Positions 54,691 through 63,420 of a stretch of DNA of 64,000 bases are shown piece by piece. Source of the stretch: Acinetobacter calcoaceticus (GTDB lineage: Bacteria; Pseudomonadota; Gammaproteobacteria; Pseudomonadales; Moraxellaceae); assembly GCF_004345325.1 (NCBI RefSeq), contig NZ_SLVJ01000006.1:90856-154855 (forward strand). The letters run 5' to 3'. Each line of letters opens with the position of its first letter. The stretch's first letter is position 1. The notes beneath the pieces were generated by a model. It made no database searches and was not told the DNA's origin. It was given only the letters and a program-made list of their open reading frames with translations. The translations under genes were made by a program, and so were the position numbers.

Positions 54691-54986
54691 TTTTATCTGC
54701 TATTTACTTTAATAATGATCCATACCGTTGCAAATCATCTGCACGGTATGTGACTCCTATCATTTCACTCGCTTTGAGTATCAACTTTTAATTTATGTTT
54801 TAAACCCTATAACCATGACTTAAATTCATATTCAACTTTATTTATAAAGTCTTATTAAGCATAGATCTTAAGATATTTCGATAAATTATTTTTTATTTAA
54901 ACAATGACAACTTTTAACCTATTTGATATTTTTCCAGCTTAGTAAAATAAATTACACATCATAAAAATCATTCTTAGAGGTAAATA
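54691..54986. other. Intergenic region with a hairpin after queA
   Basis: CATACCG-TTGCA and TGCA-CGGTATG (54721-54750) form an 11-bp stem with one bulged T and a 7-nt loop. It has no T tract, so it may be a Rho-related or mRNA-stability structure. The rest is AT-rich and non-coding. Confidence 0.5.
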
Positions 54987-55403
54987 ATGTTCATGAAAAA
55001 ATTAATGATTATTTTTAGTCTGTGTTTTCTTTGGCACTCACCTGTTTATGCCAAAGGATTACTGATATTTAACACTGGGGAGGAATTATTTGAAATAAGT
55101 GCTTTTCCAAAAGAGCTGACCCAACAATATACCGAACTTGCTGCACTGAAAGTGGGATATAAGTGTAGTCATTTTGGTATTTTATGGGCAGACATCCGCA
55201 CTTGGGATTGCACTTTAGTCGCGGTCGACCCAGCTGATGAAAATGCGTACATTGACTTACCCGAAGATATTGTTGCTCAACTCAAACAAAATCCAGATTA
55301 TCAAGAAAATAAAATGCAGCGTAGTTTTTGGAATCACTACGGGATTTATTTCTTCATCCTGATCATTATTGGCTTTATTTTTATAGGGCGGTTAAGAAAA
55401 TAA
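54987..55403 (+). CDS. Hypothetical membrane protein with signal peptide
   Basis: The 138-residue product begins with a signal peptide (cleavage near VYA, about residue 23). It has a soluble periplasmic region of about 85 residues with two Cys separated by about 15 residues (KCSHFG...TWDCTL), then a C-terminal transmembrane helix (about 113-131) ending in GRLRK. I do not recognise a family. The start is the ATG at 54987 with GAGG upstream; a second ATG six bases later is possible. It is convergent with the rhodanese gene, with a terminator between. Confidence 0.65.
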   Translation: MFMKKLMIIFSLCFLWHSPVYAKGLLIFNTGEELFEISAFPKELTQQYTELAALKVGYKCSHFGILWADIRTWDCTLVAVDPADENAYIDLPEDIVAQLKQNPDYQENKMQRSFWNHYGIYFFILIIIGFIFIGRLRK

Positions 55404-55422
55404 ATAATGCTGGGTATTAAAT

Positions 55423-55453
55423 AAATGAAGCGAACGCAATGTTCGCTTCATTT
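55423..55453. terminator. Bidirectional terminator between hypothetical and rhodanese genes
   Basis: AAATGAAGCGAAC and GTTCGCTTCATTT form a perfect 13-bp stem with a 5-nt loop, placed between convergent genes. Confidence 0.85.
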
Positions 55454-55520
55454 AATCTGCAGAGAAAATATCTCAGCAATTCAATATCGCCATGGATGTT
55501 GTCATCCACACAACATACAT

Positions 55521-55835
55521 TTAAGCATCTTGCACAAGGGCTAAACCTGCGGTGTGTGCGGCACGTGTACCTCCCATCAGCACGACATAATCACGCGAGT
55601 TATCAAGACTCTCTAATTTTTCAGCTGCTCGTGGTGCTTTACTGCCACCACCGCATAAAATATAAATCGTTTGATCCGACTCCACCTGAGTTAGGCTCTC
55701 AGCATTTAATCCATCTAAGGGTTGATTAACTGCCCCCATAATATGGCCTTCTGAAAAAGCACTTGCATCACGAACATCCCAAATAACGGCATTATCTGGG
55801 AACTCAAATGTTGTAATTTCTTGTTTACGGATCAT
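55521..55835 (-). CDS. Single-domain rhodanese-like protein
   Basis: The 104-residue cytoplasmic protein has a rhodanese fold: AVIWDVRDASAFSEGHIMGAVNQP at the N-terminus and an active-site loop CGGGSKAPRAAEKL with a single Cys. The family transfers sulfane sulfur; the loop type (C-x5-A-x-R) is typical of single-domain members with unknown acceptors. Start at the ATG 55835 with AAGGAGTG upstream. It is divergent from yajQ, separated by about 90 bp. Confidence 0.85.
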   Translation of the reverse strand: MIRKQEITTFEFPDNAVIWDVRDASAFSEGHIMGAVNQPLDGLNAESLTQVESDQTIYILCGGGSKAPRAAEKLESLDNSRDYVVLMGGTRAAHTAGLALVQDA

Positions 55836-55926
55836 TGTGCACTCCTTTGATGTAAACAACACTTGGCAAAAGAAGAAAACCCCCCTAGCATCTCAGATAT
55901 TCTTTCCCTTTGTAAAGGTCTAAACT

Positions 55927-56415
55927 ATGCCATCTTTAGATATTGTATCTGAATTAGAAATATTTGAAGTTAATCATGCAGTCCAAAACACCGAAAAGGA
56001 GATTGCGACCCGTTTTGACTTCAGAGGTCACGATGTTTCTATTGAGCTCAATGAGAAAGCTAAAGAGATTAAAATCAATAGCGAAAGTGACTTCCAGTGT
56101 GAGCAAGTGTATAGCATGCTTGAAAATCATTTTTTTAAACGCAAGGTTGATATTCAAGCCCTTGATCCACAAAAAATGACAGCTTCTGGTAAAAACATCA
56201 TTCAAGTTATTAAACTCAAAGATGGTCTTGACTCAGACACTGCAAAAAAAGTGAACAAAGCCATTAAAGAAAGCGGTATTAAAGTGCAATCATCCATTCA
56301 AGGTGACAAAATACGTGTAACGGATAAGAAACGTGACACTTTGCAACAATTAATGGCTTTCTTAAAAGAACAGCAATTTGGTGTCCCTTTACAGTTCAAC
56401 AATTTTAAAGACTAG
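55927..56415 (+). CDS. yajQ: YajQ-family nucleotide/cyclic-di-GMP-binding protein
   Basis: This 162-residue cytoplasmic protein with two ACT-like domains has the landmarks MPSLDIVSELE, VNHAVQNTEKEIATRFDFRG and KLKDGLDSDTAKKVNKAIKESGIKVQSSIQGDKIRVTDKKRDTLQ. Some YajQ orthologues bind cyclic-di-GMP and affect virulence transcription; others are only known to bind nucleotides. The ATG is at 55927. Followed by the DUF4442 gene after 51 bp on the same strand, it may be part of one transcript. Confidence 0.93.
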   Translation: MPSLDIVSELEIFEVNHAVQNTEKEIATRFDFRGHDVSIELNEKAKEIKINSESDFQCEQVYSMLENHFFKRKVDIQALDPQKMTASGKNIIQVIKLKDGLDSDTAKKVNKAIKESGIKVQSSIQGDKIRVTDKKRDTLQQLMAFLKEQQFGVPLQFNNFKD

Positions 56416-56466
56416 TGAATCCGCACTTAAATGCTTTAAGTGCCTGAGAATATATAGGTTGTACAT

Positions 56467-56961
56467 ATGACGCAGACCAATCGTTTATCTAAACTTGTTA
56501 AAGCCACATCTAAATTTCCGAAAGGAATTCGAAGTACGCTGTGGAGTAAAGCTTTTGGTCGCGTCGTCCCGATGGTGGGCACTGCAAATATTCGTTATCT
56601 CGAAGTTGATGCACACCACGTTACAGTCCGTATCGAAAATCAACGCAATATGCAAAATCATATTAAAGGGGTGCATGCTGCAGCTATGGCCCTATTGGCG
56701 GAGACTGCCACAGGTTTTGTCACAGGCTTACATGTACCTGATGAACGGATCTTGTTGATCAAATCACTGCATGTCGATTATCTCAAAGTAGCTCAAGGTG
56801 GTTTGACTGCTACAGCAACATTAAGCCTTGAACAACAACAATTTATTTTAGAAAATGAAAAGGGTGAACTACTCATCCCAGTCACAGTAACGGATGATGC
56901 GGGCAATCAACCGATCCAATGTCAAATGCTCTGGGCATGGTTACCAAAACGTAAAAAATAA
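56467..56961 (+). CDS. DUF4442 hotdog-fold protein
   Basis: The 164-residue protein has a hotdog-fold domain related to acyl-CoA thioesterases: VDAHHVTVRIENQRNMQNHIKGVHAAAMALLAETATGF followed by a C-terminal strand ending LWAWLPKRK. In DUF4442 members no catalytic Asp/Glu pair has been shown. The substrate is unknown. Upstream SD is weak (TAGG). It lies after yajQ and before an NTF2-like lipoprotein gene. Confidence 0.8.
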   Translation: MTQTNRLSKLVKATSKFPKGIRSTLWSKAFGRVVPMVGTANIRYLEVDAHHVTVRIENQRNMQNHIKGVHAAAMALLAETATGFVTGLHVPDERILLIKSLHVDYLKVAQGGLTATATLSLEQQQFILENEKGELLIPVTVTDDAGNQPIQCQMLWAWLPKRKK

Positions 56962-57035
56962 TCACTGATTCAAGCTTTCTAAACTTAAGTTAAAAATCCA
57001 AGATGCTTAAATCAATCAATATTTGAGCATCGACC

Positions 57036-57590
57036 ATGCATGACCATCTGCAAAAAAATGAAAAGAACGAACCGAAAAATAACCACAAGCATAACCTTAT
57101 ACTCACTACGCTGATGTTCAGCGCCCTATCACTCAGTGCATGTAGCTTAAGGCCAGCAAAACCACCTGTTGCAATTCCAGCAGCAGTCGTCTCATCAGAC
57201 CCACAACTACAACTCTCTGAGCAGAACAAAAAAATTGTTGTCGACTTTTATCAAGGGGTGTTTCTAAAACATCAAGTCAGTGAGTTTGCAGATTTGTATT
57301 TGGCTGAGCATTATATTCAACACAATCCACATGTTGCAGATGGTAAGACACCATTTGTAAAATATTTCAAAACTTATTTTAAAGAGAACCCTGAAGCACG
57401 AAATCAAATCAAACGTGTGATTGCCTCAGGTGATTTGGTTGCGCTGCATGTGCACTCTATCCAATCTACAACAGATCGTGGTCAAGCGATCGTCGATATC
57501 TTTAGAGTTGAAAATGGAAAAATTGTAGAGCATTGGGATGTAATCCAAGCCATTCCAGAACAATCCGCCAACAGTAATAGTATGTTTTAA
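57036..57590 (+). CDS. SnoaL/NTF2-like lipoprotein
   Basis: The 184-residue protein has a long, Asn/Lys-rich n-region, a hydrophobic stretch (about 21-34) and a lipobox ending LSAC near residue 36. A SnoaL-like domain (about 60-175) follows with FYQGVFLKHQVSEFADLYLAEHYIQHNPHVADGK and the later VDIFRVENGKIVEHWDVIQ, typical of the polyketide-cyclase-like sub-family. No catalytic evidence is available. Start at the ATG 57036. It is the last of three genes reading right (yajQ, DUF4442, this one) and is followed by a terminator. Confidence 0.8.
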   Translation: MHDHLQKNEKNEPKNNHKHNLILTTLMFSALSLSACSLRPAKPPVAIPAAVVSSDPQLQLSEQNKKIVVDFYQGVFLKHQVSEFADLYLAEHYIQHNPHVADGKTPFVKYFKTYFKENPEARNQIKRVIASGDLVALHVHSIQSTTDRGQAIVDIFRVENGKIVEHWDVIQAIPEQSANSNSMF

Positions 57591-57635
57591 CCCAGCTGAG
57601 TTAAATCTGATATATTAAATAGACCATAAAAAAAC

Positions 57636-57670
57636 CAAAAAAAATCCCAAATCAAGTTTGGGTTTTTTTT
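57636..57670. terminator. Bidirectional terminator between SnoaL-like gene and yciA
   Basis: CCCAAA and TTTGGG pair across a 5-nt loop, with A runs on the left and T runs on the right. It lies between convergent genes. Confidence 0.85.
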
Positions 57671-57699
57671 GAATTCATCAATCGATTAAGTCTAGGTAC

Positions 57700-58122
57700 T
57701 TAAGCGACTTGTAGCTCCATAAAACGCTGTTTAGACGCTTCAGGGATCTGTCTCTTACCGCCTTTGACATCAACCGCAACAAAGGTAAATACACCCTCTG
57801 TAACGCGTTTAGGTGCGCGAGAGCTGTCATGACTATCCCAAACCTCAATCTGCATTTGAATTGATGTATTCCCTACTTTCAAGATCTTGGTGTAGCAACT
57901 AATCACATCACCGACTTTAACCGGTACTAAAAAAGTCATTTGATTGATCGAGATCGTCGCACAGCGTCCTTTACTAAATCTTTCTGCATGAATCGCACCA
58001 GCCAAATCCATTTGTGACACGATCCATCCCCCAAATACATCGCCGCTCCAGTTGGTATCTGCTGGCATAGCAATGGTTTGTAATGAAAGTGTACCTTCTG
58101 GTCTAAGATGAGAATCTGACAC
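57700..58122 (-). CDS. yciA: Acyl-CoA thioesterase YciA
   Basis: This is a 140-residue hotdog acyl-CoA thioesterase. The catalytic Asp region TNWSGDVFGGWIVSQMDLAGAIHA is near residue 23, followed by VKVGDVISCYTKILKVG. It hydrolyses short- and medium-chain acyl-CoAs and helps protect the CoA pool. It starts with GTG at 58122, with GGAG upstream inside the end of trxC. The gap to trxC is one base, so it is translationally coupled. It is the last gene of a hydrolase-trxC-yciA unit. Confidence 0.93.
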   Translation of the reverse strand: MSDSHLRPEGTLSLQTIAMPADTNWSGDVFGGWIVSQMDLAGAIHAERFSKGRCATISINQMTFLVPVKVGDVISCYTKILKVGNTSIQMQIEVWDSHDSSRAPKRVTEGVFTFVAVDVKGGKRQIPEASKQRFMELQVA

Positions 58123-58123
58123 A

Positions 58124-58561
58124 TTAACTCCAGTTGTGAGTGTTTAATTGTTGATCTAACCATTGTTGCATTTGATTGGCGCGCATAACACCACTTGTTC
58201 GTGCAACTTCTGTGGTTTTATTCATGAGTACGATAGTTGGTATACTGCGAATATTAAAAGCTTGACTGAGTCGTGGATTTGCTTCGGTATCAATTTTAGC
58301 AAATATCACCGTTGGGTTTTGCTTAGCACACTCAGCAAAATGCGGCGCCATTATTTTACATGGGCCACACCATTCAGCCCATAAATCAATCAGAATAGGT
58401 AAATCACTATTTTGAATAAATTGACTGAAATTTTGCTCATTGAGCTCAATCGGTTCAAGTCGAATGAGTCCTTGATGACATTGACCACATGCAGGTTGCT
58501 CTGAAATCGCATCCTTAGGAACCCGATTTTTCGCACTACAGGATGGACATACAATAATCAT
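58124..58561 (-). CDS. trxC: Thioredoxin 2
   Basis: TrxC is an oxidative-stress thioredoxin with a zinc-finger N-terminus. The 145-residue protein has two CxxC-type motifs in the N-terminal domain (CPSC near residue 5 and CGQC near residue 25), which bind zinc, and the catalytic WCGPC near residue 66. Its ATG at 58561 directly follows the stop of the upstream hydrolase gene with no gap, indicating coupled translation. The gene order (hydrolase, trxC, yciA) suggests a single transcript. No OxyR site was recognised by eye. Confidence 0.95.
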   Translation of the reverse strand: MIIVCPSCSAKNRVPKDAISEQPACGQCHQGLIRLEPIELNEQNFSQFIQNSDLPILIDLWAEWCGPCKIMAPHFAECAKQNPTVIFAKIDTEANPRLSQAFNIRSIPTIVLMNKTTEVARTSGVMRANQMQQWLDQQLNTHNWS

Positions 58562-59458
58562 TTACACGACTCCAATATGTTGATGTAAAAATGCCAATTG
58601 AGTTTGAATTGCCTTCTCCAACCATTGACCATGGTAAATCTCAAAATGCGAAATTTCCCATTCATGATATTGCACAAATGGCGCAATGTTGGTGGCTGTT
58701 TCCCGACTAGACTCAATCGGAATTAAACTGTCTTGTTTAGCGGCAATCATCAGTACAGGGACATTAATATCACGAACGCTGAGTATTGGCCGATAACGAA
58801 TTAAGTTAAAGAAAACTCGGGCGGGTACTTCTCCACTCCAGTAATAATCCGTATGAACAATCGACATATAACCTTTGTAGCTGTCTTTGGTCGGTATAAA
58901 ACTGAGTGCATAGGGATGTACCACAGGTAAAGTTTTGGCACTGATCCCGACCTTCGCCCCCATATAATCTTGACTCGACAATTTTAAAGCCTTTGGAAAA
59001 TACTGTATAGGGTAACATTTGGCACTTTCAGCACCGTCGACAAAAGGAATTTGGACCATGACTGCTTGAATATTTTTGAGCTCAGATGCCAGACTGAGTA
59101 CATATCCACCACTCAACGACGTTCCCCAAAGTACGATCTTGCGAGAATCTACAAGTTTAAAGGTAGAGAGATAACCAATCACTGTTTTCCAATCTTGCAA
59201 TTGATATTTAAGTGATATTAGTTCACGCGGTTGCCCCGTACTCCCACCCCAATAGCGATAATCGAATAGGACTACTGCATACCCTGCTTGTACAAAACGT
59301 TGCGCATAATGAATCAATTTAAATTGTCGCAATGCTGCAAACCCATGTGCCATAACGACTACAGCAGGTTTCCGAATATTCTTAGGCCGATAAAAATCTG
59401 CAGCGATAAGTTCATCCCCCACTTTGATATAAAGTGGTTCTACACTGAAAGCATACAT
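58562..59458 (-). CDS. Alpha/beta-fold hydrolase
   Basis: The 298-residue cytoplasmic protein has an alpha/beta-hydrolase fold. The oxyanion-region block VVMAHGFAALRQF is near residue 35, the nucleophile elbow GTSLSGG near residue 113, and the catalytic Asp/His region is VPVLMIAAKQDSLIPIESS and SHFEIYHGQWL. The fold resembles X-Pro dipeptidyl-peptidase or BAAT-type esterases. No signal peptide is present. The substrate is unknown. First gene of the trxC-yciA unit; its ATG is at 59458. Confidence 0.87.
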   Translation of the reverse strand: MYAFSVEPLYIKVGDELIAADFYRPKNIRKPAVVVMAHGFAALRQFKLIHYAQRFVQAGYAVVLFDYRYWGGSTGQPRELISLKYQLQDWKTVIGYLSTFKLVDSRKIVLWGTSLSGGYVLSLASELKNIQAVMVQIPFVDGAESAKCYPIQYFPKALKLSSQDYMGAKVGISAKTLPVVHPYALSFIPTKDSYKGYMSIVHTDYYWSGEVPARVFFNLIRYRPILSVRDINVPVLMIAAKQDSLIPIESSRETATNIAPFVQYHEWEISHFEIYHGQWLEKAIQTQLAFLHQHIGVV

Positions 59459-59584
59459 GCGCGCTCCATTGCATTATAATTTATTAGTATTCACTGGTGA
59501 GGATGAGGGTTCATTTAAACTCGAATCTAAGCTTAATGTTAAGATATTAGCATAATACGTTTATCAAATTTGTGGAGTGACAAA

Positions 59585-59923
59585 ATGAGTGAAAAAATCG
59601 GTTTTGCTGGTCAAATTGGTCCTGAGCATATTGCCCAAGTTGTAGAAAAAGGCTTTAAATCAATCATTAATAATCGTCCTGATTCAGAAGGTGGTTCAGA
59701 TCAACCGACAAGTGCCCAAATTGAAGCTGCAGCTCGTGAAGTTGGGCTTGATTATGTATTCCAACCAGTGATTTCAGGACAAATCACGGAACTTGATGTA
59801 CGTACTTTTGCTAACCATTACAATGAATTACCAAAGCCTCTACTGATGTTCTGTCGTACTGGCAATCGATCTAACAATCTTTATCAGCTTGCGAAACAAA
59901 TGGATCTCTTAGACGATGAATAA
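59585..59923 (+). CDS. DUF442 / TIGR01244-type phosphatase-fold protein
   Basis: This 112-residue protein has a cysteine-phosphatase-like fold: FAGQIGPEHIAQVVEKGFKSIINNRPDSEGG at the N-terminus and the loop FCRTGNRSNNLYQL carrying a C-x5-R pattern (CRTGNR). DUF442/TIGR01244 domains occur alone or fused to sulfide-quinone-related enzymes (as in Blh), so a sulfur- or phosphate-transfer role is inferred. The start is the ATG at 59585 with GGAGTG upstream. It is divergent from the hydrolase gene. Confidence 0.82.
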   Translation: MSEKIGFAGQIGPEHIAQVVEKGFKSIINNRPDSEGGSDQPTSAQIEAAAREVGLDYVFQPVISGQITELDVRTFANHYNELPKPLLMFCRTGNRSNNLYQLAKQMDLLDDE

Positions 59924-60122
59924 TCCAACCCGCAACAAAACTTAAATTCCATCGAAGCTTTAATTTTAAGTGATTTCAGCTCTTGCAATACTTATTCCTA
60001 TAAGTGTTGCAAATTAAAAAATGACCAATGTCGTTATAACTACAAATTATCAATACCTTACTGTCTGTGATGCGCTTATTATTGGCTGTTCTTTTCTAGA
60101 TTAAAATTTAAAGGCTAAGTTT

Positions 60123-60230
60123 ATGAATAAATTATTGATTATACTAATATCTACTTTAATAATCACCGCCTGTAGCAGCATGAATGTCAAACCAACTGTA
60201 GGCGTCACGATGGGAACAGGTATCAAATAA
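60123..60230 (+). CDS. 35-residue small lipoprotein
   Basis: A short frame encodes MNKLLIILISTLIITACSSM... followed by a small tail VKPTVGVTMGTGIK. The sequence has a basic n-region, a hydrophobic core and a lipobox ITAC with Cys17, so it looks like a genuine lipoprotein precursor of 35 residues (mature about 19). AAAGG lies eight bases before the ATG. The tail contains a Gly/Val/Thr-rich segment. Tiny lipoproteins like this are found near the outer membrane of gammaproteobacteria; the role is unknown. No terminator was seen directly after it. Confidence 0.6.
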   Translation: MNKLLIILISTLIITACSSMNVKPTVGVTMGTGIK

Positions 60231-60582
60231 TCTGGCTAGGTTATCCATCTCAAGTCATTGTTTTTATAAACTTAACCATATAAATTAAATACTTGATATC
60301 TACATTGCTGAATATTTCCTATTCCATCGCATTTCATAAATGAGTATGCGTGTAGGCGTGATTCTTTTTAATCCTTATTTCAAGCACGATCAAAAACTTA
60401 AACGCGAATCATATTCCACCGCTCATCCTATTATGATCAGGTTAAAATTTGTGAAATTTAATCGAATGTTCAACTTTTAAAACGATTCTTTGTTAAGGTG
60501 AATATTTGATTTCATAAATCAAATCTATACCTTTATTTGCTGTTTTATTGCTTTCAATCCTTGATTAAGATAAGGCTCAATT
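60231..60582. other. Intergenic region upstream of the flavoprotein gene, with a 21-bp palindrome
   Basis: No gene was seen. ATTTGATTT and AAATCAAAT flank the centre CAT at 60504-60524, a perfect 9-bp inverted repeat about 60 bp before the next start codon, next to a TATACC sequence that could be a -10 element. It is a candidate operator. Confidence 0.45.
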
Positions 60583-61971
60583 ATGTACGACATTATTATT
60601 ATCGGTGCTGGAACTGCAGGTATTAGCGCATACAAAGAAGCAGTAAAATATACCAAAAACATTTTAATCATCAATCAAGGACCATGGGATACCACCTGTG
60701 CTCGTGTCGGGTGCATGCCAAGTAAGGTCCTCATTTCAAGTGCAAATCGCGCTTATGATATTCAACATGCTGATGAGGTCGCTTTAAAAGTAGAAGTAAA
60801 AATTGATACCAGTGCAGTAATGACACATTTACGTCAATTAAGAGATCGCTTTACTGCCGCAACCATGCGCGATGTAGATTCATGGCCCTCTAAGCATAAG
60901 ATTTCAGGCACTGCACATTTCATTGATGCTGAAACAGTTCAGGTCAATGATCAGCAATATCAAGCCAAAGCCTTTATATTGGCGGTCGGTTCCACTCCAA
61001 ACATTGATCCTGAATGGAAGCATGAGTTGCAGGATCGCTATATCACGTCTGATCAAGTCTTTGAACTGAAAGATTTACCAAAATCTATGGCTGTCATCGG
61101 CAGTGGTGTAATTGCCATCGAACTCGCCCAAGCGATGACAAGACTCGGTGTTGAAACCACTGTATTTGCACGTAGTCATCGCGTTGGAGCACTCACAAGC
61201 CCAGCGCTACAACAACTGGCTTGTAGTGAACTCGCTCAAGTCATGAACATTAAATTTGGCATACTACCAAAACAGGTTAAACGACTTGATCACACCATTG
61301 AAATTCAGTATCAAGACAAAGGGCTACAAAGCATAGATGTAGACTATGTGCTCAGTGCAACAGGTCGTAGCTCAAACCTCAGCAGTCTTGATCTTTTGAA
61401 GATAGATCAAAGCTTTAGCGATTTAAAAACCCTACCTGTTGATTCCGAGACCAAGCAATTAGCGAACTATCCGATCTTTATCGTTGGCGATGCATTTACC
61501 GAGACGCCTTTACAACATGAGGCTGCGATTGAAGGTAAGTTGGTGGTACATAATTGTTTAAATTTTCCAAAAATTTCTAATATCCGTACATTAACCCCAT
61601 TGTCGATCGTATTTAGTGCACCTGAAATGGTGATTGCAGGGCAAAGTCACAAGCAACTCAGCGCAGGAAAAGTTAACTTTATAACAGGCAAAGTATCCTA
61701 TGAAAATCAAGGCCGCGCACGGGTACTGGGTAAAAATCTTGGTGCAGCAGAGGTTTACATTGATGAATATAGCAGACGCTTACTCGGTGCAGAATTATTG
61801 GTTGAATCGGCAGAACATATGGGCCATCTGTTATCTTGGATGATCTCTGAAGATGTCACTGTAGATGAAATTGTGGATAAACCCTATTACCACCCAACAC
61901 TTGAAGAAGGTCTCCGTACAGCACTTAAGCATGCACGTCGACAGCTAACTAAACCGACAGTAGATAAATAA
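60583..61971 (+). CDS. Dihydrolipoamide dehydrogenase-like flavoprotein
   Basis: This 462-residue class I pyridine nucleotide-disulfide oxidoreductase has an FAD-binding loop IIGAGTAGISAYKEA, a redox-active pair CARVGC near residue 40 (C-x4-C), an NAD-binding loop VIGSGVIAIELAQAMTRLG near residue 172, a second FAD block FIVGDAF, and the C-terminal catalytic YHPTLEEGLRTAL (His-x4-Glu). It resembles dihydrolipoamide dehydrogenase but lacks any nearby complex genes, so it may be a stand-alone lipoamide, mercury-like or other disulfide reductase; mercury-type N-terminal extensions are absent. The ATG is at 60583. Confidence 0.85.
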   Translation: MYDIIIIGAGTAGISAYKEAVKYTKNILIINQGPWDTTCARVGCMPSKVLISSANRAYDIQHADEVALKVEVKIDTSAVMTHLRQLRDRFTAATMRDVDSWPSKHKISGTAHFIDAETVQVNDQQYQAKAFILAVGSTPNIDPEWKHELQDRYITSDQVFELKDLPKSMAVIGSGVIAIELAQAMTRLGVETTVFARSHRVGALTSPALQQLACSELAQVMNIKFGILPKQVKRLDHTIEIQYQDKGLQSIDVDYVLSATGRSSNLSSLDLLKIDQSFSDLKTLPVDSETKQLANYPIFIVGDAFTETPLQHEAAIEGKLVVHNCLNFPKISNIRTLTPLSIVFSAPEMVIAGQSHKQLSAGKVNFITGKVSYENQGRARVLGKNLGAAEVYIDEYSRRLLGAELLVESAEHMGHLLSWMISEDVTVDEIVDKPYYHPTLEEGLRTALKHARRQLTKPTVDK

Positions 61972-61982
61972 AAATAATAAAA

Positions 61983-62012
61983 AACAGCCTCAATATCAAT
62001 GTTGAGGCTGTT
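61983..62012. terminator. Terminator between flavoprotein and MFS genes
   Basis: AACAGCCTCAA and TTGAGGCTGTT form an 11-bp stem with an 8-nt loop. The A-rich left flank makes a good minus-strand U tract, so it acts mainly on the MFS transcript. Confidence 0.8.
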
Positions 62013-62061
62013 GGTTGTTACTCAATGTTCAAACTTCAATACACTCGTAAATCAACATTAA

Positions 62062-63420
62062 TTAACTTGATAAAGAGGGCTTCTCTCTATAGTCGTTCAC
62101 TGCATCTGAGCTTTTTTGAGTTTTCGGTGCCTTAATCAGTGCAACTGAAATCACGCAGATCATCGCTGGAATCGCAATTGCAATGAAATTCCATTGATGT
62201 GGTAACTCCATGCCTAATAGTGCACCAATCACGATTGGACCTACAATTGCACCAATACGACCGATGCCTGATGCAGTACCGATACCTGTTGAACGAACAG
62301 ATAAAGGATAATATTCAGCAACATAGCTATATAGCAATATACTTGCACCAGTCGCTGATGCACCGGTTACTGCAACCAAGAAGTATAAAATATATTGTGG
62401 TGATTTAAATCCAAGTCCAAATAATGCTAAGGCGCCCATCAGCAACATCGTAATAATGACGGGTTTTAAGCCAAGTTTATCTGAGAGCATGCCACCACCA
62501 ATAACACCAATCACAGCACCAATATTCATAGAGAGTAAGAAGGTTAAACTCGTACCCATTGAATAGCCTGCTGCAATCATCAGTTTTGGTAACCAACTGC
62601 CTAAGGCATAGAGCATCAATAACCCCATGAAAAAGCTACACCAAAATAATATTGTCCCAACTCCACGACCTTGTTTGAATAGTTCTTTCACTGAAGCTTC
62701 AGACACTTCAACTTCATCAAGCTCCAAACGAGTTTCTTTCAAAATTTGTTGTTCAGGCGCAACTCTTTTTAGCAATAATTGTGCTTGTTCAATACGTTGT
62801 TTCTTGACTAAGAACGTTATTGACTCAGGTAAGAACTTCCATATGAAGGGCACAAGAAATAATGCTAGACCCGCAAGATAGAACATGATTTGCCAGCCAT
62901 GCTCAGCAATCAACCACTTCCCTACGAGTGCTGAAACAATTCCGCCCATAGCGTAGCCACTGAACATCAGAGTTACCAATGTGCCACGTAGACGTTTAGG
63001 TGAGTATTCGTAGGTAAGTGCAACCAAATTTGGCAATACACCACCAATACCAAGACCAGCAATAAAGCGTAAAGCACCAAATTCATATGGATTTGAAGCA
63101 AAACCACCCCAAAATGTAAAACCACTAAATAAGGTAACGCAAATTATGATCACATTTTTACGGCCTATTTTATCGGCCAACATACCAAACAACATTGCGC
63201 CAAACATCATGCCACATAATGCTGTACTGGCAAGCATACCTGCTTGAACCGCGGTTAATCCCCACTCCTTCATTAATAAAGGAAGCGTTACTCCATTAAT
63301 TGCTAAATCATAGCCATCAAAAACAACGATAATTAAACACCAGATCACAATGAGAGCGTGAAAAGGTTTGAATTTAGCGTTATCGATTACAGCATTTACA
63401 TTCATTGTTTGCGCTGTCAT
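62062..63420 (-). CDS. MFS transporter of the aromatic acid:H+ symporter (AAHS) family
   Basis: This 452-residue 12-helix inner-membrane transporter has the AAHS DGxD-like motif VFDGYDLAINGVTLPLLMKEWGLT near residue 34, the loop 2-3 MFS motif GMLADKIGRKNV near residue 80, and a later YPLSVRSTGIGTASGIGRIGAI block. The family (PcaK, BenK, VanK, MucK) imports aromatic acids such as benzoate or 4-hydroxybenzoate. No catabolic gene lies next to it in the window, so the substrate is not known. GGAGGTGAG precedes the ATG. It is convergent with the flavoprotein gene. Confidence 0.9.
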   Translation of the reverse strand: MTAQTMNVNAVIDNAKFKPFHALIVIWCLIIVVFDGYDLAINGVTLPLLMKEWGLTAVQAGMLASTALCGMMFGAMLFGMLADKIGRKNVIIICVTLFSGFTFWGGFASNPYEFGALRFIAGLGIGGVLPNLVALTYEYSPKRLRGTLVTLMFSGYAMGGIVSALVGKWLIAEHGWQIMFYLAGLALFLVPFIWKFLPESITFLVKKQRIEQAQLLLKRVAPEQQILKETRLELDEVEVSEASVKELFKQGRGVGTILFWCSFFMGLLMLYALGSWLPKLMIAAGYSMGTSLTFLLSMNIGAVIGVIGGGMLSDKLGLKPVIITMLLMGALALFGLGFKSPQYILYFLVAVTGASATGASILLYSYVAEYYPLSVRSTGIGTASGIGRIGAIVGPIVIGALLGMELPHQWNFIAIAIPAMICVISVALIKAPKTQKSSDAVNDYREKPSLSS

